Source: Micromonospora sp. WMMD1155 (lineage in GTDB: Bacteria > Actinomycetota > Actinomycetes > Mycobacteriales > Micromonosporaceae). From it: a stretch of 64,000 nt of DNA. The translations under genes were made by a program, and so were the position numbers. Below the pieces are notes generated by a model. It saw only the letters and a program-made list of their open reading frames with translations. It had not been told where the DNA came from and ran no database searches. Location: assembly GCF_029581275.1 (NCBI RefSeq), contig NZ_CP120742.1, forward strand, positions 5,022,501 to 5,086,500, written 5' to 3'. Shown piece after piece: positions 35,732 to 44,529 of the stretch. Numbering within the stretch: the stretch's first letter is position 1; each line of letters opens with the position of its first letter.

Positions 35732-36589
35732 CGCAAGACCCACCAGCGCCAGGCGGCGGGCCTCCGCGCGAATGTCGTATGCGGCAAGCCGTCGCTGAGG
35801 TAACCGTGGAACATCGTCCGAGGGCGGCTCTGTTTGATGGCGCCGTAGCGCCACTGCCACCTGAGCCGCCTCAACCACCGCAGCCGTGCTGGTGGCATCC
35901 AGTTGATAGCGCTGGGCACGCTGGGTCGCGCTGTCGTGTACCTGCCGCGAGTACCACGGGCGCAGCAACCGCAATGCCTCGTGCACTTCAACGACCCGCC
36001 GGTATCGCTGGCGGCTGCCGCCAATTTCTACCGGGACCTTCTCAGTAGTAGTGGTGGTAATGATTGCGGCCTCGGGCATGCCCGCTCGTAGGGTCATCCA
36101 CAGCTGGTTGACCTGCCAGTCCATCTGGCGATCGGTCCACCAACTCGTTGGCCACCACCGCCGCTGGCTACGGATCGAGTTGGCGGTGCTGGAGGTCATT
36201 GCCCCGCAGGCGACCGTCGCAGCATTGGACAGCCGCTGGAAGAGCAGGTCCGCCGCCAGCTCCGCTTCAGCCTCAACGGCTGGGTCGACCTCGGCATGCA
36301 GGGCGTCGCCACTGTGGTTGAGGACAAGGTGAGCCAGCTCGTGCAGGATGCCTTGCGTCCGAGGCAGCATCGGTAGGGCCGAGTCAACAATGATGATGTC
36401 TGCGTGCTCGAGCTTGATGAGAAACGCAGAGGGGAGGTCCATGCCGAGGCGTTCGCCGCGAAGGTGGATCGGGCGGCCTCGGCCGTGGGCGATAGCCTCG
36501 CACCATGCATCGACGGTGTATGGAGCGGGCGGAGGCGGCAGCCCGGCATTCCGCAGGCGACGTGCGATACGGCCCCGTGCCCAGATCAT
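35573..36589 (-). CDS. ImmA/IrrE-like metallopeptidase fused to a DUF6545-like domain
   Basis: The 338-aa protein has a zinc-peptidase N-terminus with HELAH (83-87) in GILHELAHLVLNH, and a C-terminal half (VNQLWMTLRAGMPEA, RRVVEVHEALRLLRPW, the later VVEAAQVAVALRRH block) resembling the soluble C-terminal domain of MAB_1171c-type membrane proteins such as the product of 39121. AGGAGG precedes the ATG at 36589. ImmA-type peptidases cleave XRE repressors, and an XRE gene lies at 37168. The 3' end runs 159 bp into the opposite-strand gene. Confidence 0.72.
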   Translation of the reverse strand: MIWARGRIARRLRNAGLPPPPAPYTVDAWCEAIAHGRGRPIHLRGERLGMDLPSAFLIKLEHADIIIVDSALPMLPRTQGILHELAHLVLNHSGDALHAEVDPAVEAEAELAADLLFQRLSNAATVACGAMTSSTANSIRSQRRWWPTSWWTDRQMDWQVNQLWMTLRAGMPEAAIITTTTTEKVPVEIGGSRQRYRRVVEVHEALRLLRPWYSRQVHDSATQRAQRYQLDATSTAAVVEAAQVAVALRRHQTEPPSDDVPRLPQRRLAAYDIRAEARRLALVGLALHDSPLVAAELARWSPVAYGSRPEEPGSTAFDSFPITPLNRAVTRNGWAGAA

Positions 36590-37167
36590 GTGGGCCTCCT
36601 GGCATCACAGTCAGTGTGTAACCAGAGCCCCAGCGACGGTCGCCGGCGATGTGAAGACGGCCGTCCAATGCTCAGGTGAAGCCGCTCAGCGCGACGGTCT
36701 GCGGGGACAACGTACTGGGAAGGAGCGCGACTCCCCCTGTGCCACGTGTGGTGCTGTTGCAAGTCGCTGCCAGGAGCGTCGGCCAGGATCGGCAGTGGCC
36801 CCGAAGTCTGCTGCTCCGAGGCCACTGACGCCAGCTCGCTTCGACGCAGGGGTGCCGCGTGACGGCAACCGCGGAGGCATGCGCCCCGCGGACTTCTGCC
36901 TGGCGCAGGCTCTCTGGCGCGCATCGCGCATCCCCCCGATCTCGCTTTTAGATGCGCTGCCCGTCTCCGATCCGGCATCGCCGGTTCCGCCAGGTGTCGA
37001 AACAACGGACACCTGTTGTAACACTATGGTTGTCCGATACCGTGTCACTGCCACATCAGTGGCCGTGCCCGGCAAGCTTCGCACCGGGCGGTACGGCTCC
37101 GCAACTGTTGTGGTCGAAAATTCACTTTGTCCACGATAGTGGCGCGTCGAGGAGCTGGGGAGTGACC
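36590..37167. other. Intergenic region upstream of XRE regulator
   Basis: No convincing gene. It separates the divergent ImmA-like and XRE genes and must hold their promoters; an inverted repeat at 37006-37036 is listed separately. Confidence 0.45.
37006..37036. promoter_or_regulatory. Inverted repeat, candidate operator for the XRE gene
   Basis: CGGACA (37006-37011) and TGTCCG (37031-37036) form an inverted repeat with a 19-bp spacer, and a smaller ACAAC/GTTGT repeat (37002-37019) overlaps it. Position 130 bp upstream of an XRE regulator suggests autoregulation; this is inference from symmetry alone. Confidence 0.3.
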
Positions 37168-37632
37168 ATGACGGACTCTGGGGGTGGACCAGGGTCGCAC
37201 CCTTCGGCTGGGCCAGGGTCTGGAGGCTCCACGTTCGCGGGTCGACTCCAAGCTCTGTTCGACGAACGCCTGAAGAAGGACACGGAGAAGAAGTTCACGC
37301 CGGAGGAGGTCTCCGCCGCCACCGGCCTGTCGGTGTCCTATTTGAACTATCTTTTGAGCGGCGAGCGGGACAACCCCACCATGAAGAACATCCAGCGTCT
37401 GGCTGACTTCTGGGGTGTTAGTCCGAGTTACTTTTTCGACTCGGCCGAGCCTGCGGACCATGCTTCGGCTCCCGAGGCGGACCCTGACCTCGCTCAGATC
37501 ACAGTCCTGGCGCGAAACCTACCTCCCGGCATGCCAAGGGCTACCTTGCGGGCGATTGTTGAGCAGGTTGCCGCTTTGGAGGCGCGGCGGAACCCCCCGC
37601 CGCGTCGCGGCGGTCGACCCGGTTCCACCTGA
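37168..37632 (+). CDS. XRE-family transcriptional regulator
   Basis: The 154-aa protein has a Gly/Ser-rich start and then an XRE helix-turn-helix: FTPEEVSAATGLSVSYLNYLLSGERDNPTMKNIQRLADFWGVSPSYFF. The C-terminal 60 residues are helical and end in a basic Arg/Pro-rich tail. The layout resembles actinobacterial regulators paired with ImmA-type peptidases, consistent with the peptidase genes at 35573 and 38584. ATG 37168 is chosen because GGAG lies at suitable distance; a GTG six bases upstream is also in frame. Confidence 0.82.
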   Translation: MTDSGGGPGSHPSAGPGSGGSTFAGRLQALFDERLKKDTEKKFTPEEVSAATGLSVSYLNYLLSGERDNPTMKNIQRLADFWGVSPSYFFDSAEPADHASAPEADPDLAQITVLARNLPPGMPRATLRAIVEQVAALEARRNPPPRRGGRPGST

Positions 37633-37683
37633 CACGCCTGAACTAAACGGCAACGCTCCTGGTCGGCGTGGACGCGCCGTCGG

Positions 37684-38301
37684 TCAAGCCAGCACCAGGA
37701 ATATCGGCATCGAGATGACCAGGCCCGCGCCGGTGCCAGCCAACACCTGAGCAGGCGTGTGGTCGCGCAGCCGGATGCGGGACCAGCCGATAAGGGCAAC
37801 AACCGGGACAGCGAGAAGCAGCAGCGGTGGACCAAACACGCTCACCAGCACGGCGGCCGAACCAGCGGCGACTGCTGCGTGCACGCTGATCTTCCAGACA
37901 AGGTTGACCGCGGTCAAGGTCAGTCCGATGGCGAACGTCGCGACGACCAAGGCCGTCAACGGACGGGGCGCGCCGAAGCCAATCAATACCGCAAGTCCGC
38001 CCAGGACCGACAACAAACCCCACACCATTGGTGCTCGGCGCTGCTCTCTGAGCCCGACGTGCCGGTCGGTGAGCTGACCCCGACGGACACCGAGCCAGAC
38101 GACGCACCTCGGAAAGACCGAGCAGAACAGCGCAGCCATCAGGCCCCAGGCGAGTCCGAGGCGAGCGGTGGCTGCACTTTGGATCCCGATGACGATCGGC
38201 ATAGCACCCGTGAGAACGGTCGGAGCGAACAACTCTGTCGCTACGCGCGCCACTCTGTCGGTGAGGTTGGGGCGCTGGGGCAGGTCGATCGTTACGTTCA
38301 A
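37684..38301 (-). CDS. PAP2-like integral membrane protein
   Basis: The 205-aa protein has about six hydrophobic helices and the C-terminal PAP2-type segments WKISVHAAVAAG and GWSRIRLRDHTPAQVLAGTGAG, where SRxxxxxH corresponds to the phosphatase motif. The usual PSGH is replaced by ISVH. Members dephosphorylate lipid or isoprenoid phosphates at the membrane. It is encoded opposite to its neighbours, which suggests an unrelated insertion among the XRE/ImmA genes. Confidence 0.7.
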   Translation of the reverse strand: MNVTIDLPQRPNLTDRVARVATELFAPTVLTGAMPIVIGIQSAATARLGLAWGLMAALFCSVFPRCVVWLGVRRGQLTDRHVGLREQRRAPMVWGLLSVLGGLAVLIGFGAPRPLTALVVATFAIGLTLTAVNLVWKISVHAAVAAGSAAVLVSVFGPPLLLLAVPVVALIGWSRIRLRDHTPAQVLAGTGAGLVISMPIFLVLA

Positions 38302-38583
38302 GGAGTAGGCCTCTCCGTGGACGCGCCCTCATCTCAGCGGGGCGGGCGAGGTGCGATTCGCCCCGTTTGGCGATGCTTCAGGACACTGGTTTGTGGAAGT
38401 TCCATGGCTGCAAGCGGTAGAGGGGGTGCCTCCGGAGCGTGTTGGTGGCTATGCTGCCCCCTTAGCGTCTCGCCACTATTGTGGTCGGCTCTTGAGCGTA
38501 GTCACTGAGCGGCCACTTAGTGGGGCCGGGGCGCTGCTCGGCGCGCGGTGTGCCTCGGCGTGCCCGCCTCAGGAGGTGAAGGT

Positions 38584-39108
38584 ATGTGGCGGCGGCAAGA
38601 GCGCCGGGCTGAGTGGTTGCTCCGTCGGGTGGCGGTTGAGCTGCCCGTGCCGTTGACGGTCCAGTCCTTGATCGCGGCACTGGAGGCTGCACGAGACCGG
38701 CCGATCCAGCTGGTCGCGATGACATCTCAGACCTCGACCCTGCCGTGCGGCCTGTGGGTGGCGACGCCCGAAACGGACTACGTCCTCTACAGCAGGGCGA
38801 CGTCCATGGTCTTGGAGGTGCAGACCCTCCTGCACGAGCTCATGCATATGGCACTGGATCACATAGGCAGTCCTGTAATAGACGGGGCCGGCGGGGTCAT
38901 GGCTGAAGTGTTCAGCGTCGAGGGCGTCGACTCTGTCATGGCTCGATCGCCAAGGACCTATGACCAGCAGCAGGAGCGAGACGCTGAGGTGGTCGCGACA
39001 TACCTCGGGGCGCGGTTGGATGGCCTAGGGGATGTTGTCAACGTCGCTGGCCTTCACGAAGACGCCGCCGCAGTGGTGTATCGCATCGCTGCGGCTTTGA
39101 CGGACTAA
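38584..39108 (+). CDS. ImmA/IrrE-family metallopeptidase
   Basis: The 174-aa protein carries HELMH (84-88) in LLHELMHMALDHIG, the zinc site of ImmA/IrrE peptidases, and a downstream QQQERDAEVVATYLGARL helix that could supply the third ligand Glu. The ATG at 38584 follows GAGGTGAAGG. It lies 12 bp before the MAB_1171c-type gene. Predicted role: cleavage of the XRE regulator encoded nearby. The order XRE, peptidase, membrane protein, DUF574 methyltransferase is a recurring actinobacterial arrangement. Confidence 0.8.
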   Translation: MWRRQERRAEWLLRRVAVELPVPLTVQSLIAALEAARDRPIQLVAMTSQTSTLPCGLWVATPETDYVLYSRATSMVLEVQTLLHELMHMALDHIGSPVIDGAGGVMAEVFSVEGVDSVMARSPRTYDQQQERDAEVVATYLGARLDGLGDVVNVAGLHEDAAAVVYRIAAALTD

Positions 39109-39120
39109 ACGGGGCCCAAC

Positions 39121-40350
39121 ATGCTGGTGGCGATCGGTCATATAGTCACAGCGGTGCTCGCTATGGCGGCGTTTCTGATCAAGCTCGGAGCGCTGAGGCG
39201 AGACCCTGATGATCCCAAAATTCAGGCGAGCGTGGCAATCTGCCTTGGCTGCGCAGTGGCCGTCATCGTGGGCTGGGCGCCGGTGTATGCCGCAGTCGAT
39301 CAAGCCACCGGTATACCGAACGTCACGAAGATCCTGGAGAACGGCTCCGTTCTGGTAGTGGCTGCTGCGGTGCAGATCTTGTTTCTATACCTCGGTGACC
39401 CGGAGAAGGCTCCGCGCCGGCTCCGGGTCCGGTTGGTGCTGCTTACCGCCGTACTTTGTCTGATGGTAGCCATGTTTGCGGCGGCCGACGTCCCTGTATC
39501 CGAACCTCTGCATTTCGCGGAGAGGTATGCGGAACTGCCGGAAATCGGCGTTTATATGCTGGGTTATTTGATTTGCCTAGCTGTGGCAATTGGCGACATT
39601 TTGCGAATGTCGATCCGCTACGCGAAGTTCGCCGAGCGACGGCTGCGTGTGAGTATGAGGCTGCTCGCGATTGGCGCCACTTTCGGTGCCGGATACGTAG
39701 TGCACAAAGGTCTCTTCATTGCCTTGAAGCTGCGAGGCATCGATCCCCCGTGGTCTGAACCGATCGTGTCGCAGGCGCTAATCACGTTAGCGTTGCCGCT
39801 AGTGTGCATCAGTCTCGTATTTTCATCCGCATGGAAATTCGCTGATGCGGTGCGAGCGCTGCCCCGACGACGTCGCCTGTATCGGCGACTACATCCACTG
39901 TGGTACGTCCTCTTCCAGGCAACGCCTACTATCGCGCTTGACCCTCCTCGTAGACCCGAGCGGGCCAAAGGTGTACTGCTGAGCGCCGGGCAGCACTTAT
40001 ATCGGCGATGCGTAGAGATTGCCGACGGCCTACAAGCGCTCGGCCCGCTGGACGCAGGAGTCATTGCTGAGGCGAAGCGAAGTGCGGCAGGCGCCGGCTA
40101 CAGCTTCGACCGGGCTGCTGCGGCTGGCGAGGCGGCGGCAATTCTAGCCGCCATGCGGAGGCTCAATTCACCGGCAAAAGCCGGACCGGAACTGCAGGAT
40201 GAGCCCGGTCTGGAGCCGCAGGAATCGCTTGTTTCACATCCGGATATTGAGGCCGATGCGCAGCGGCTGGCCTTAGTGTCCGACGCGCTCGACGAGCTGC
40301 TGGCAAGGGATTCCAATAGCGCGGCGGCAGTGCCCGCGAATCGAAAGTAG
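39121..40350 (+). CDS. MAB_1171c-type putative transporter/membrane protein
   Basis: The 409-aa protein has seven hydrophobic helices in residues 1-235 (IGHIVTAVLAMAAFLIKLGAL onward) and a soluble C-terminal DUF6545-like domain (LHPLWYVLFQATPTIALDPPR, LYRRCVEIADGLQAL, DRAAAAGEAAAILAAMRRL). Its C-terminal domain resembles that of the ImmA fusion at 35573. The ATG follows the peptidase gene by 12 bp. Transport function for this family is a database-style label and not shown by motif; a sensor role is equally possible. Confidence 0.78.
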   Translation: MLVAIGHIVTAVLAMAAFLIKLGALRRDPDDPKIQASVAICLGCAVAVIVGWAPVYAAVDQATGIPNVTKILENGSVLVVAAAVQILFLYLGDPEKAPRRLRVRLVLLTAVLCLMVAMFAAADVPVSEPLHFAERYAELPEIGVYMLGYLICLAVAIGDILRMSIRYAKFAERRLRVSMRLLAIGATFGAGYVVHKGLFIALKLRGIDPPWSEPIVSQALITLALPLVCISLVFSSAWKFADAVRALPRRRRLYRRLHPLWYVLFQATPTIALDPPRRPERAKGVLLSAGQHLYRRCVEIADGLQALGPLDAGVIAEAKRSAAGAGYSFDRAAAAGEAAAILAAMRRLNSPAKAGPELQDEPGLEPQESLVSHPDIEADAQRLALVSDALDELLARDSNSAAAVPANRK

Positions 40351-40358
40351 GAGAAATC

Positions 40359-41189
40359 TTGACTGACCAGCGGACAGCTGCCGGCAGCGTCGACTTCGGT
40401 CGCGCCACCGTCGCCCGTATCTACGACTACCTTCTCGGTGGTGAGAGGAACTTTCCCGCTGATCGGGCGGCCGCGCATCAGCTCCTGCAGGCCGTCCCAG
40501 AGGCTCGGGATATTGCCTGGTCGAATCGCCTGTTCCTGCGCCGAGCCGTACATGTGCTGGCCGAGACCGGCATCCGGCAATTCCTCGACCTAGGCTCGGG
40601 CATTCCTACTCAAGGTAACGTTCACGAGGTCGCGCAAGCAATCGCTCCAGACAGCCGGGTGCTCTACGTCGACATCGACCCCGTCGCGGTCGTCGCATCC
40701 AATGAAATCCTGATGGGCGGCCCGCACCGCGCGCTGGAAGGCGACTTCACCCAGCCTGAGCTTCTACTGGACACCCTCACCGACAGTGACCTGGCAACGG
40801 TGATTGACCTGAACAGGCCAGTCGCAGTGCTCTACTGCGCGGTGCTCCAGCAAGTGCCCGACAATCGGATAGATGCCGTTATCGCACCCATCCGAGACCA
40901 GCTTGCTCCCGGAAGCGCGATGGTCATTTCGCACCTGAGCGCCGCAGACGTGACCGACGCCTATGACGAGACAACCGTCTCCACGGCAAAGAGTGTGTTC
41001 AAAGCGCAGGCGGCCACCGAAATTACACTCCGAACGGACGCGCAGCTCGGCGCCCTGTTTGGTGACTTCACCATTATGGCACCCGGACTGGTGCCGCTCA
41101 GCGATTGGCGTCCAGAGTTGAGTGGGCCTGACCCCTACGCCACTGCACCGACTCGGTCGCCGATGCACGGAGCCGTCGCTACGCGCTGA
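40359..41189 (+). CDS. DUF574 SAM-dependent methyltransferase
   Basis: The 276-aa protein has the DUF574 opening VDFGRATVARIYDYLLGGERNFPADR, then FLDLGSGIPTQGNVHEVAQ (SAM motif I) and VLYVDIDPVAVVAS. The TTG start at 40359 has GGAGA five bases upstream, and the gene is 8 bp after the membrane protein gene. This family is abundant in actinomycetes; substrates are mostly unknown. It is the last gene of the XRE/ImmA-associated group on the + strand. Confidence 0.85.
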   Translation: MTDQRTAAGSVDFGRATVARIYDYLLGGERNFPADRAAAHQLLQAVPEARDIAWSNRLFLRRAVHVLAETGIRQFLDLGSGIPTQGNVHEVAQAIAPDSRVLYVDIDPVAVVASNEILMGGPHRALEGDFTQPELLLDTLTDSDLATVIDLNRPVAVLYCAVLQQVPDNRIDAVIAPIRDQLAPGSAMVISHLSAADVTDAYDETTVSTAKSVFKAQAATEITLRTDAQLGALFGDFTIMAPGLVPLSDWRPELSGPDPYATAPTRSPMHGAVATR

Positions 41190-41391
41190 CGTCTGATCGC
41201 CGGAAGTGCCGGTGTGACCAGCCAGGTACCGGTATTGGTCGAGGTGCCTCCGTGGGACCGAAGCTGTCCGGTCGATGACGTGGTGACGAGGGAGCCGCGA
41301 CCGGCGGGGATTTGAGGCTTGGCGCTCTCCCGTCCCTCGTCGACGCGATGAGCTAGGCCAGGTGTCGGTGGCTTCGGTCATAATCGCCTTC

Positions 41392-41967
41392 ATGAGTCAT
41401 GGTTCGGGATGCCCCAACTGCGGGCAGCTCAACAGCCGGCGACCGTTACCTGCCATCTACGCGGCTGGGATACGAGTGGCGCGGACCCGCACCACGTATG
41501 GCGCCCGCGGCTTCGTAGCGGTTGGGCGCAGCGTCACGGTGTCGGCGAGCACGTTGGGGCATCAGGTTCGACCGCCTGCGCAGCCGAGGTCGTCTCGGCT
41601 GCCGTGGGCGGTGTCCGCGGTGTGTGCGGTCCTGCTGTTCTTCCTCGCCTTCGGCGCCACAGCGGGCTCTGCGGACGAGAGGGCGGCAGCCGGCTTTGTT
41701 ATGAGCTTGCTTGCGATGGTGGGTGTACCTGCGACGGTGCTTGCTGTCGTTCGGGGCCGGCTAGAGCATTCCCGGGGGCCTTATAGTCGCCGGGCCTCTG
41801 CGGTCTGGGGTGAAGGATCTCTCTGCCAAAGCTGCCTTCAGGTGCTACTGCCTGTGCCGGGTGCGGCAGCGGAGGCGGTTGTGCCGGTCGGTGGGTTGCA
41901 TCGAGCGCTGGCGGAGATCGCGGCTGGGCGGTGGCCGCTTGCGCACCGGACCGCGGCACCGTCCTGA
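41392..41967 (+). CDS. Membrane protein with Cys-pair motifs, unknown function
   Basis: The 191-aa product begins MSHGSGCPNCGQLNSRRPLP, a CxxC zinc-ribbon-like start, has two hydrophobic helices in the middle (WAVSAVCAVLLFFLAFGATAG and FVMSLLAMVGVPATVLAVV), and a later CQSC. An ATG at 41362 is an alternative start. Convergent with the next gene, 3 bp between the stops. No family recognised. Confidence 0.6.
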   Translation: MSHGSGCPNCGQLNSRRPLPAIYAAGIRVARTRTTYGARGFVAVGRSVTVSASTLGHQVRPPAQPRSSRLPWAVSAVCAVLLFFLAFGATAGSADERAAAGFVMSLLAMVGVPATVLAVVRGRLEHSRGPYSRRASAVWGEGSLCQSCLQVLLPVPGAAAEAVVPVGGLHRALAEIAAGRWPLAHRTAAPS

Positions 41968-41970
41968 CGC

Positions 41971-42810
41971 TCAGATGGCCCGGCTCCAGAGGTCGCGCAG
42001 CGGGGTCCATGTTGAACCGAGGCCCTCAGTCCAGTAGGCCAGGAAGACTCCGGCGATTGGCTTGTTGGCATCGCTCCACCAGATTGCTGCGATGCTGTGT
42101 CCGGCTTGCGGGCCGGAAGGAACCTTGTATGCGTACTCGATGTAGTAGGCGTCGTGCGAGCTGGTGCTGCGGGTAGTGGGTGGGGTGGCGCCGGGAGTGA
42201 GTTGTGGGGCGTTGGCGGCCTGGGCGGCGTATCTCGCCTGCGCGGCGTCTCGGTCGGCGATCGTGCGGTAGGAGATCCAGTAGGTGGTGACGATGCCGGC
42301 AGCGCAACGGGTGCGGCTCTGCTCTCCGGTGCCGGCCTGAGGGCCGCCGGTGCTGGTGTCGGCGATGCAATCGCTCACGTCGCCCAGCCAGGGGGCCGCG
42401 AACTCAGCAACCACCGGTGACGGGAACCGGCCCTTATTCACGACGGCTTGGCGCTGAGTAAAGAGATCACCACGGGTTGCCGGATGCTCAGGATGAGCTG
42501 TGGCCGGAGTCTGCGGCTGCGGTGAACCGGTCCATAGCCCGCGACCCAGAGTGATGACAACAGCTCCGAGAACCGCGAGGGCGGCGGCTACAACGAGTAC
42601 CGGTCGTCGCAACCTTCGCCTGGTTTCGGACTCGAGTGTCGCGTTTGCTGACGTGTGCGAGCGTGCGCTTGCTGCGGCGACGCCACCAATGCTATCGGCT
42701 CCTGGTGGAGGAGATGTCGGTGTCAGGGCTGGCGCCCGGCCAGGCGCGTCAGCCGGCACGTCATCCTGTGCTGTCGGCCAGATCGCCTGGTCCGGGTGCT
42801 GCTCTGTCAC
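41971..42810 (-). CDS. Single-pass membrane protein, unknown function
   Basis: The 279-aa product has a Pro/Ala-rich cytoplasmic N-terminus (about 90 residues), one transmembrane helix (RRPVLVVAAALAVLGAVVITLG), and an extracytoplasmic domain containing two Cys (SDCIADT and TRCAAGIV) that could form a disulfide, plus AYYIEYAYKVPSG and IAAIWWSDANKP. No family recognised. Next to the LPXTG protein on the same strand, so probably envelope-related. Confidence 0.65.
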   Translation of the reverse strand: MTEQHPDQAIWPTAQDDVPADAPGRAPALTPTSPPPGADSIGGVAAASARSHTSANATLESETRRRLRRPVLVVAAALAVLGAVVITLGRGLWTGSPQPQTPATAHPEHPATRGDLFTQRQAVVNKGRFPSPVVAEFAAPWLGDVSDCIADTSTGGPQAGTGEQSRTRCAAGIVTTYWISYRTIADRDAAQARYAAQAANAPQLTPGATPPTTRSTSSHDAYYIEYAYKVPSGPQAGHSIAAIWWSDANKPIAGVFLAYWTEGLGSTWTPLRDLWSRAI

Positions 42811-42868
42811 TGGTTACCCTCCTGAATCGCGTGGACGCTCGGATACGGAAGTTCGGTGTTCCCGGCGG

Positions 42869-43426
42869 TCAGTCGGTTCGTCGGCGACGACCGGCTGCGA
42901 CCAAACCGATGCCGGCGACCAGGGCCGTTGCCCCGATTCCTACGATCGGGGCAACGGCCGAGCCCGTAACGGGCAGCGACGGACCAGATGGCCCGTCAGC
43001 GGAGTTCGTGTCTCTCCCCGGTTTGTCATACCGCGCCGTCGAGTCTTCGCCGTCGGTCGGGCCCGTCGATGACGCAGGAGAGCTGCGGGTCGGTTTTGGT
43101 GCCGGCGGCGACTTCGTTGGCGGCTTGCTCGGCTCGGGCCCGGGGGGTGGTGTGGTGGGCTCAGGGTCGGGCGGGGGAGTGGTTGGCTCCCGATCAGGCG
43201 GTGGCTCGGTCGGCCTGGGCTCCTGGCTCGCGGTGGGGTCAGGTGGCGGCGGCTCGGTATCGGCATTGGACCGGTCCGGCTTCGGCCTGGCTGGGGCCAC
43301 TGCGGAGGTGGTGCTGGCCGGGGTGGGCTCCGCCGAGGCAGGCGCAGCCAGTGCGACGCCTCCGGCGAGTAGTCCGGCCAGGACGAAAGCGAAGCGTTGA
43401 ACGTTGCGGACCTGTTGGTGTCTCAC
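42869..43426 (-). CDS. LPXTG-type cell-wall-anchored Pro-rich protein
   Basis: The 185-aa product has a signal peptide (FAFVLAGLLAGGVALAAPASAEP), a Pro/Glu/Thr-rich stalk of repeated PPPDPEPTTPP-like units, and a C-terminal sortase signal: LPVTG, a hydrophobic helix (AVAPIVGIGATALVAGIGLVA) and the tail AGRRRRTD. Sortase should anchor it to peptidoglycan. There is little room for a folded domain, so it is mostly a wall-spanning stalk. No sortase gene is in the window. Confidence 0.85.
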   Translation of the reverse strand: MRHQQVRNVQRFAFVLAGLLAGGVALAAPASAEPTPASTTSAVAPARPKPDRSNADTEPPPPDPTASQEPRPTEPPPDREPTTPPPDPEPTTPPPGPEPSKPPTKSPPAPKPTRSSPASSTGPTDGEDSTARYDKPGRDTNSADGPSGPSLPVTGSAVAPIVGIGATALVAGIGLVAAGRRRRTD

Positions 43427-43776
43427 AGAATGCTCCCCCGTTGATGGCGCCCGTGTGGAAGATGGGCGCGTTTGTTCGGCTGTGTTCTAGCCGATTCGGA
43501 ACGCTAGCGGAGCGAGGCGGATCGAACTAGATCCTGTTGATGTAGCCGATCGCGTTTGCGACCCATTTCCGCAGCACAAGGCGGTGTTGTCGGAGCTGAC
43601 GGCTGCGTTGAGAATCGGCTAGGGGTGGCCGCATATGTGGACACGGCCCCCATCGCGTGCTGAATTTGACGTGCTTGGCATGGTCCCCGAAACGGGGGGA
43701 GGGGCCATCGTCAACCGTTCGCGCAACTGTGCGAACTGGCTATTCCTGCACCCCCCGGATAGGTGCGCTGCGCATT
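43427..43776. other. Intergenic region, no gene seen
   Basis: This 350-bp divergent gap contains the promoters of the LPXTG-protein gene and the lipoprotein gene. The frame of the lipoprotein stays open upstream of 43777 but shows no protein-like sequence. Confidence 0.4.
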
Positions 43777-44448
43777 ATGGATCTGCGTTGGAACTTAGCC
43801 CTCTCGCAAGCGACGAGCCGTCGCTCTCGACGACGCCAACTCCGCCGTCTTGCCGGAATCTGGCTGGCGACGATGACGATGCTCACTCTTGGTGCCTGCG
43901 CCCAATCCGAGCCGACGCCGGCAACGACCTCCGTCCCCGGCAGCCCGTCCACCACCGCGGGTGCTGGCTTGTCGGCTTCTTCGGCGGCGGGTGGAGTGAT
44001 TTACCGTCGAATCGATAAGGCCTGTGAGGTGCTGGACCCTGCGCCGCTGCGGGAAGTCTTCGGCGAGCCCGGTTACCAGCAGGACGAGGTACGGCAGGTT
44101 GGCGCTACCGCCAACATGACGTGCGCAATGGCCCTTGGAAAGTCGCCCGGAGGGGCCGTGGTGACGCTGCTGGCTACGGTCGGCGGCCCGGCCTCGGGCC
44201 ACATCATGTACGAGGGACTGCGCGGCGTCCAACAGGACAGCGGCCCGATGAGCGACATCGCTGGTCTGGGTGCTGGCGCCTACAGCTACACCGATGAGCT
44301 GACCGGCACACACGTCGTGGTCTACGACAACAACCTGTACCTGACCCTCGGCGCTGCCCCGCTGCGTCCCGGCGCCGCCATGCCAGGCGATCTGGTGGAT
44401 CGCCTGACACGGGTCGCGAGTGCCGCCCTGTCCGGCCTACACGGCTGA
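43777..44448 (+). CDS. Lipoprotein, possibly DUF3558-like
   Basis: I choose the ATG at 43777 because it puts a basic region and hydrophobic segment directly before the lipobox LTLGAC. The mature part has a Ser/Thr/Pro linker and a domain with KACEVLDPAPLREVFGEPGY and TCAMALGK, the pattern of DUF3558-type lipoproteins. It ends 81 bp before the haem-enzyme operon and may or may not be co-transcribed with it. Confidence 0.65.
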   Translation: MDLRWNLALSQATSRRSRRRQLRRLAGIWLATMTMLTLGACAQSEPTPATTSVPGSPSTTAGAGLSASSAAGGVIYRRIDKACEVLDPAPLREVFGEPGYQQDEVRQVGATANMTCAMALGKSPGGAVVTLLATVGGPASGHIMYEGLRGVQQDSGPMSDIAGLGAGAYSYTDELTGTHVVVYDNNLYLTLGAAPLRPGAAMPGDLVDRLTRVASAALSGLHG

Positions 44449-44529
44449 GCTCCCGCCGCCCGAAGCGCCTCTGCGCGCTGCTCGTCGACCTGTTGCCGTT
44501 CACCCGATCACTGTTTCGGAGGACCGACT

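Noticed and set aside
35573..36589. Treating the HELAH protein as a toxin-antitoxin component
   Set aside because: The fused DUF6545-like half and the regulator/peptidase neighbours fit a signalling role; no toxin-like gene is beside it.
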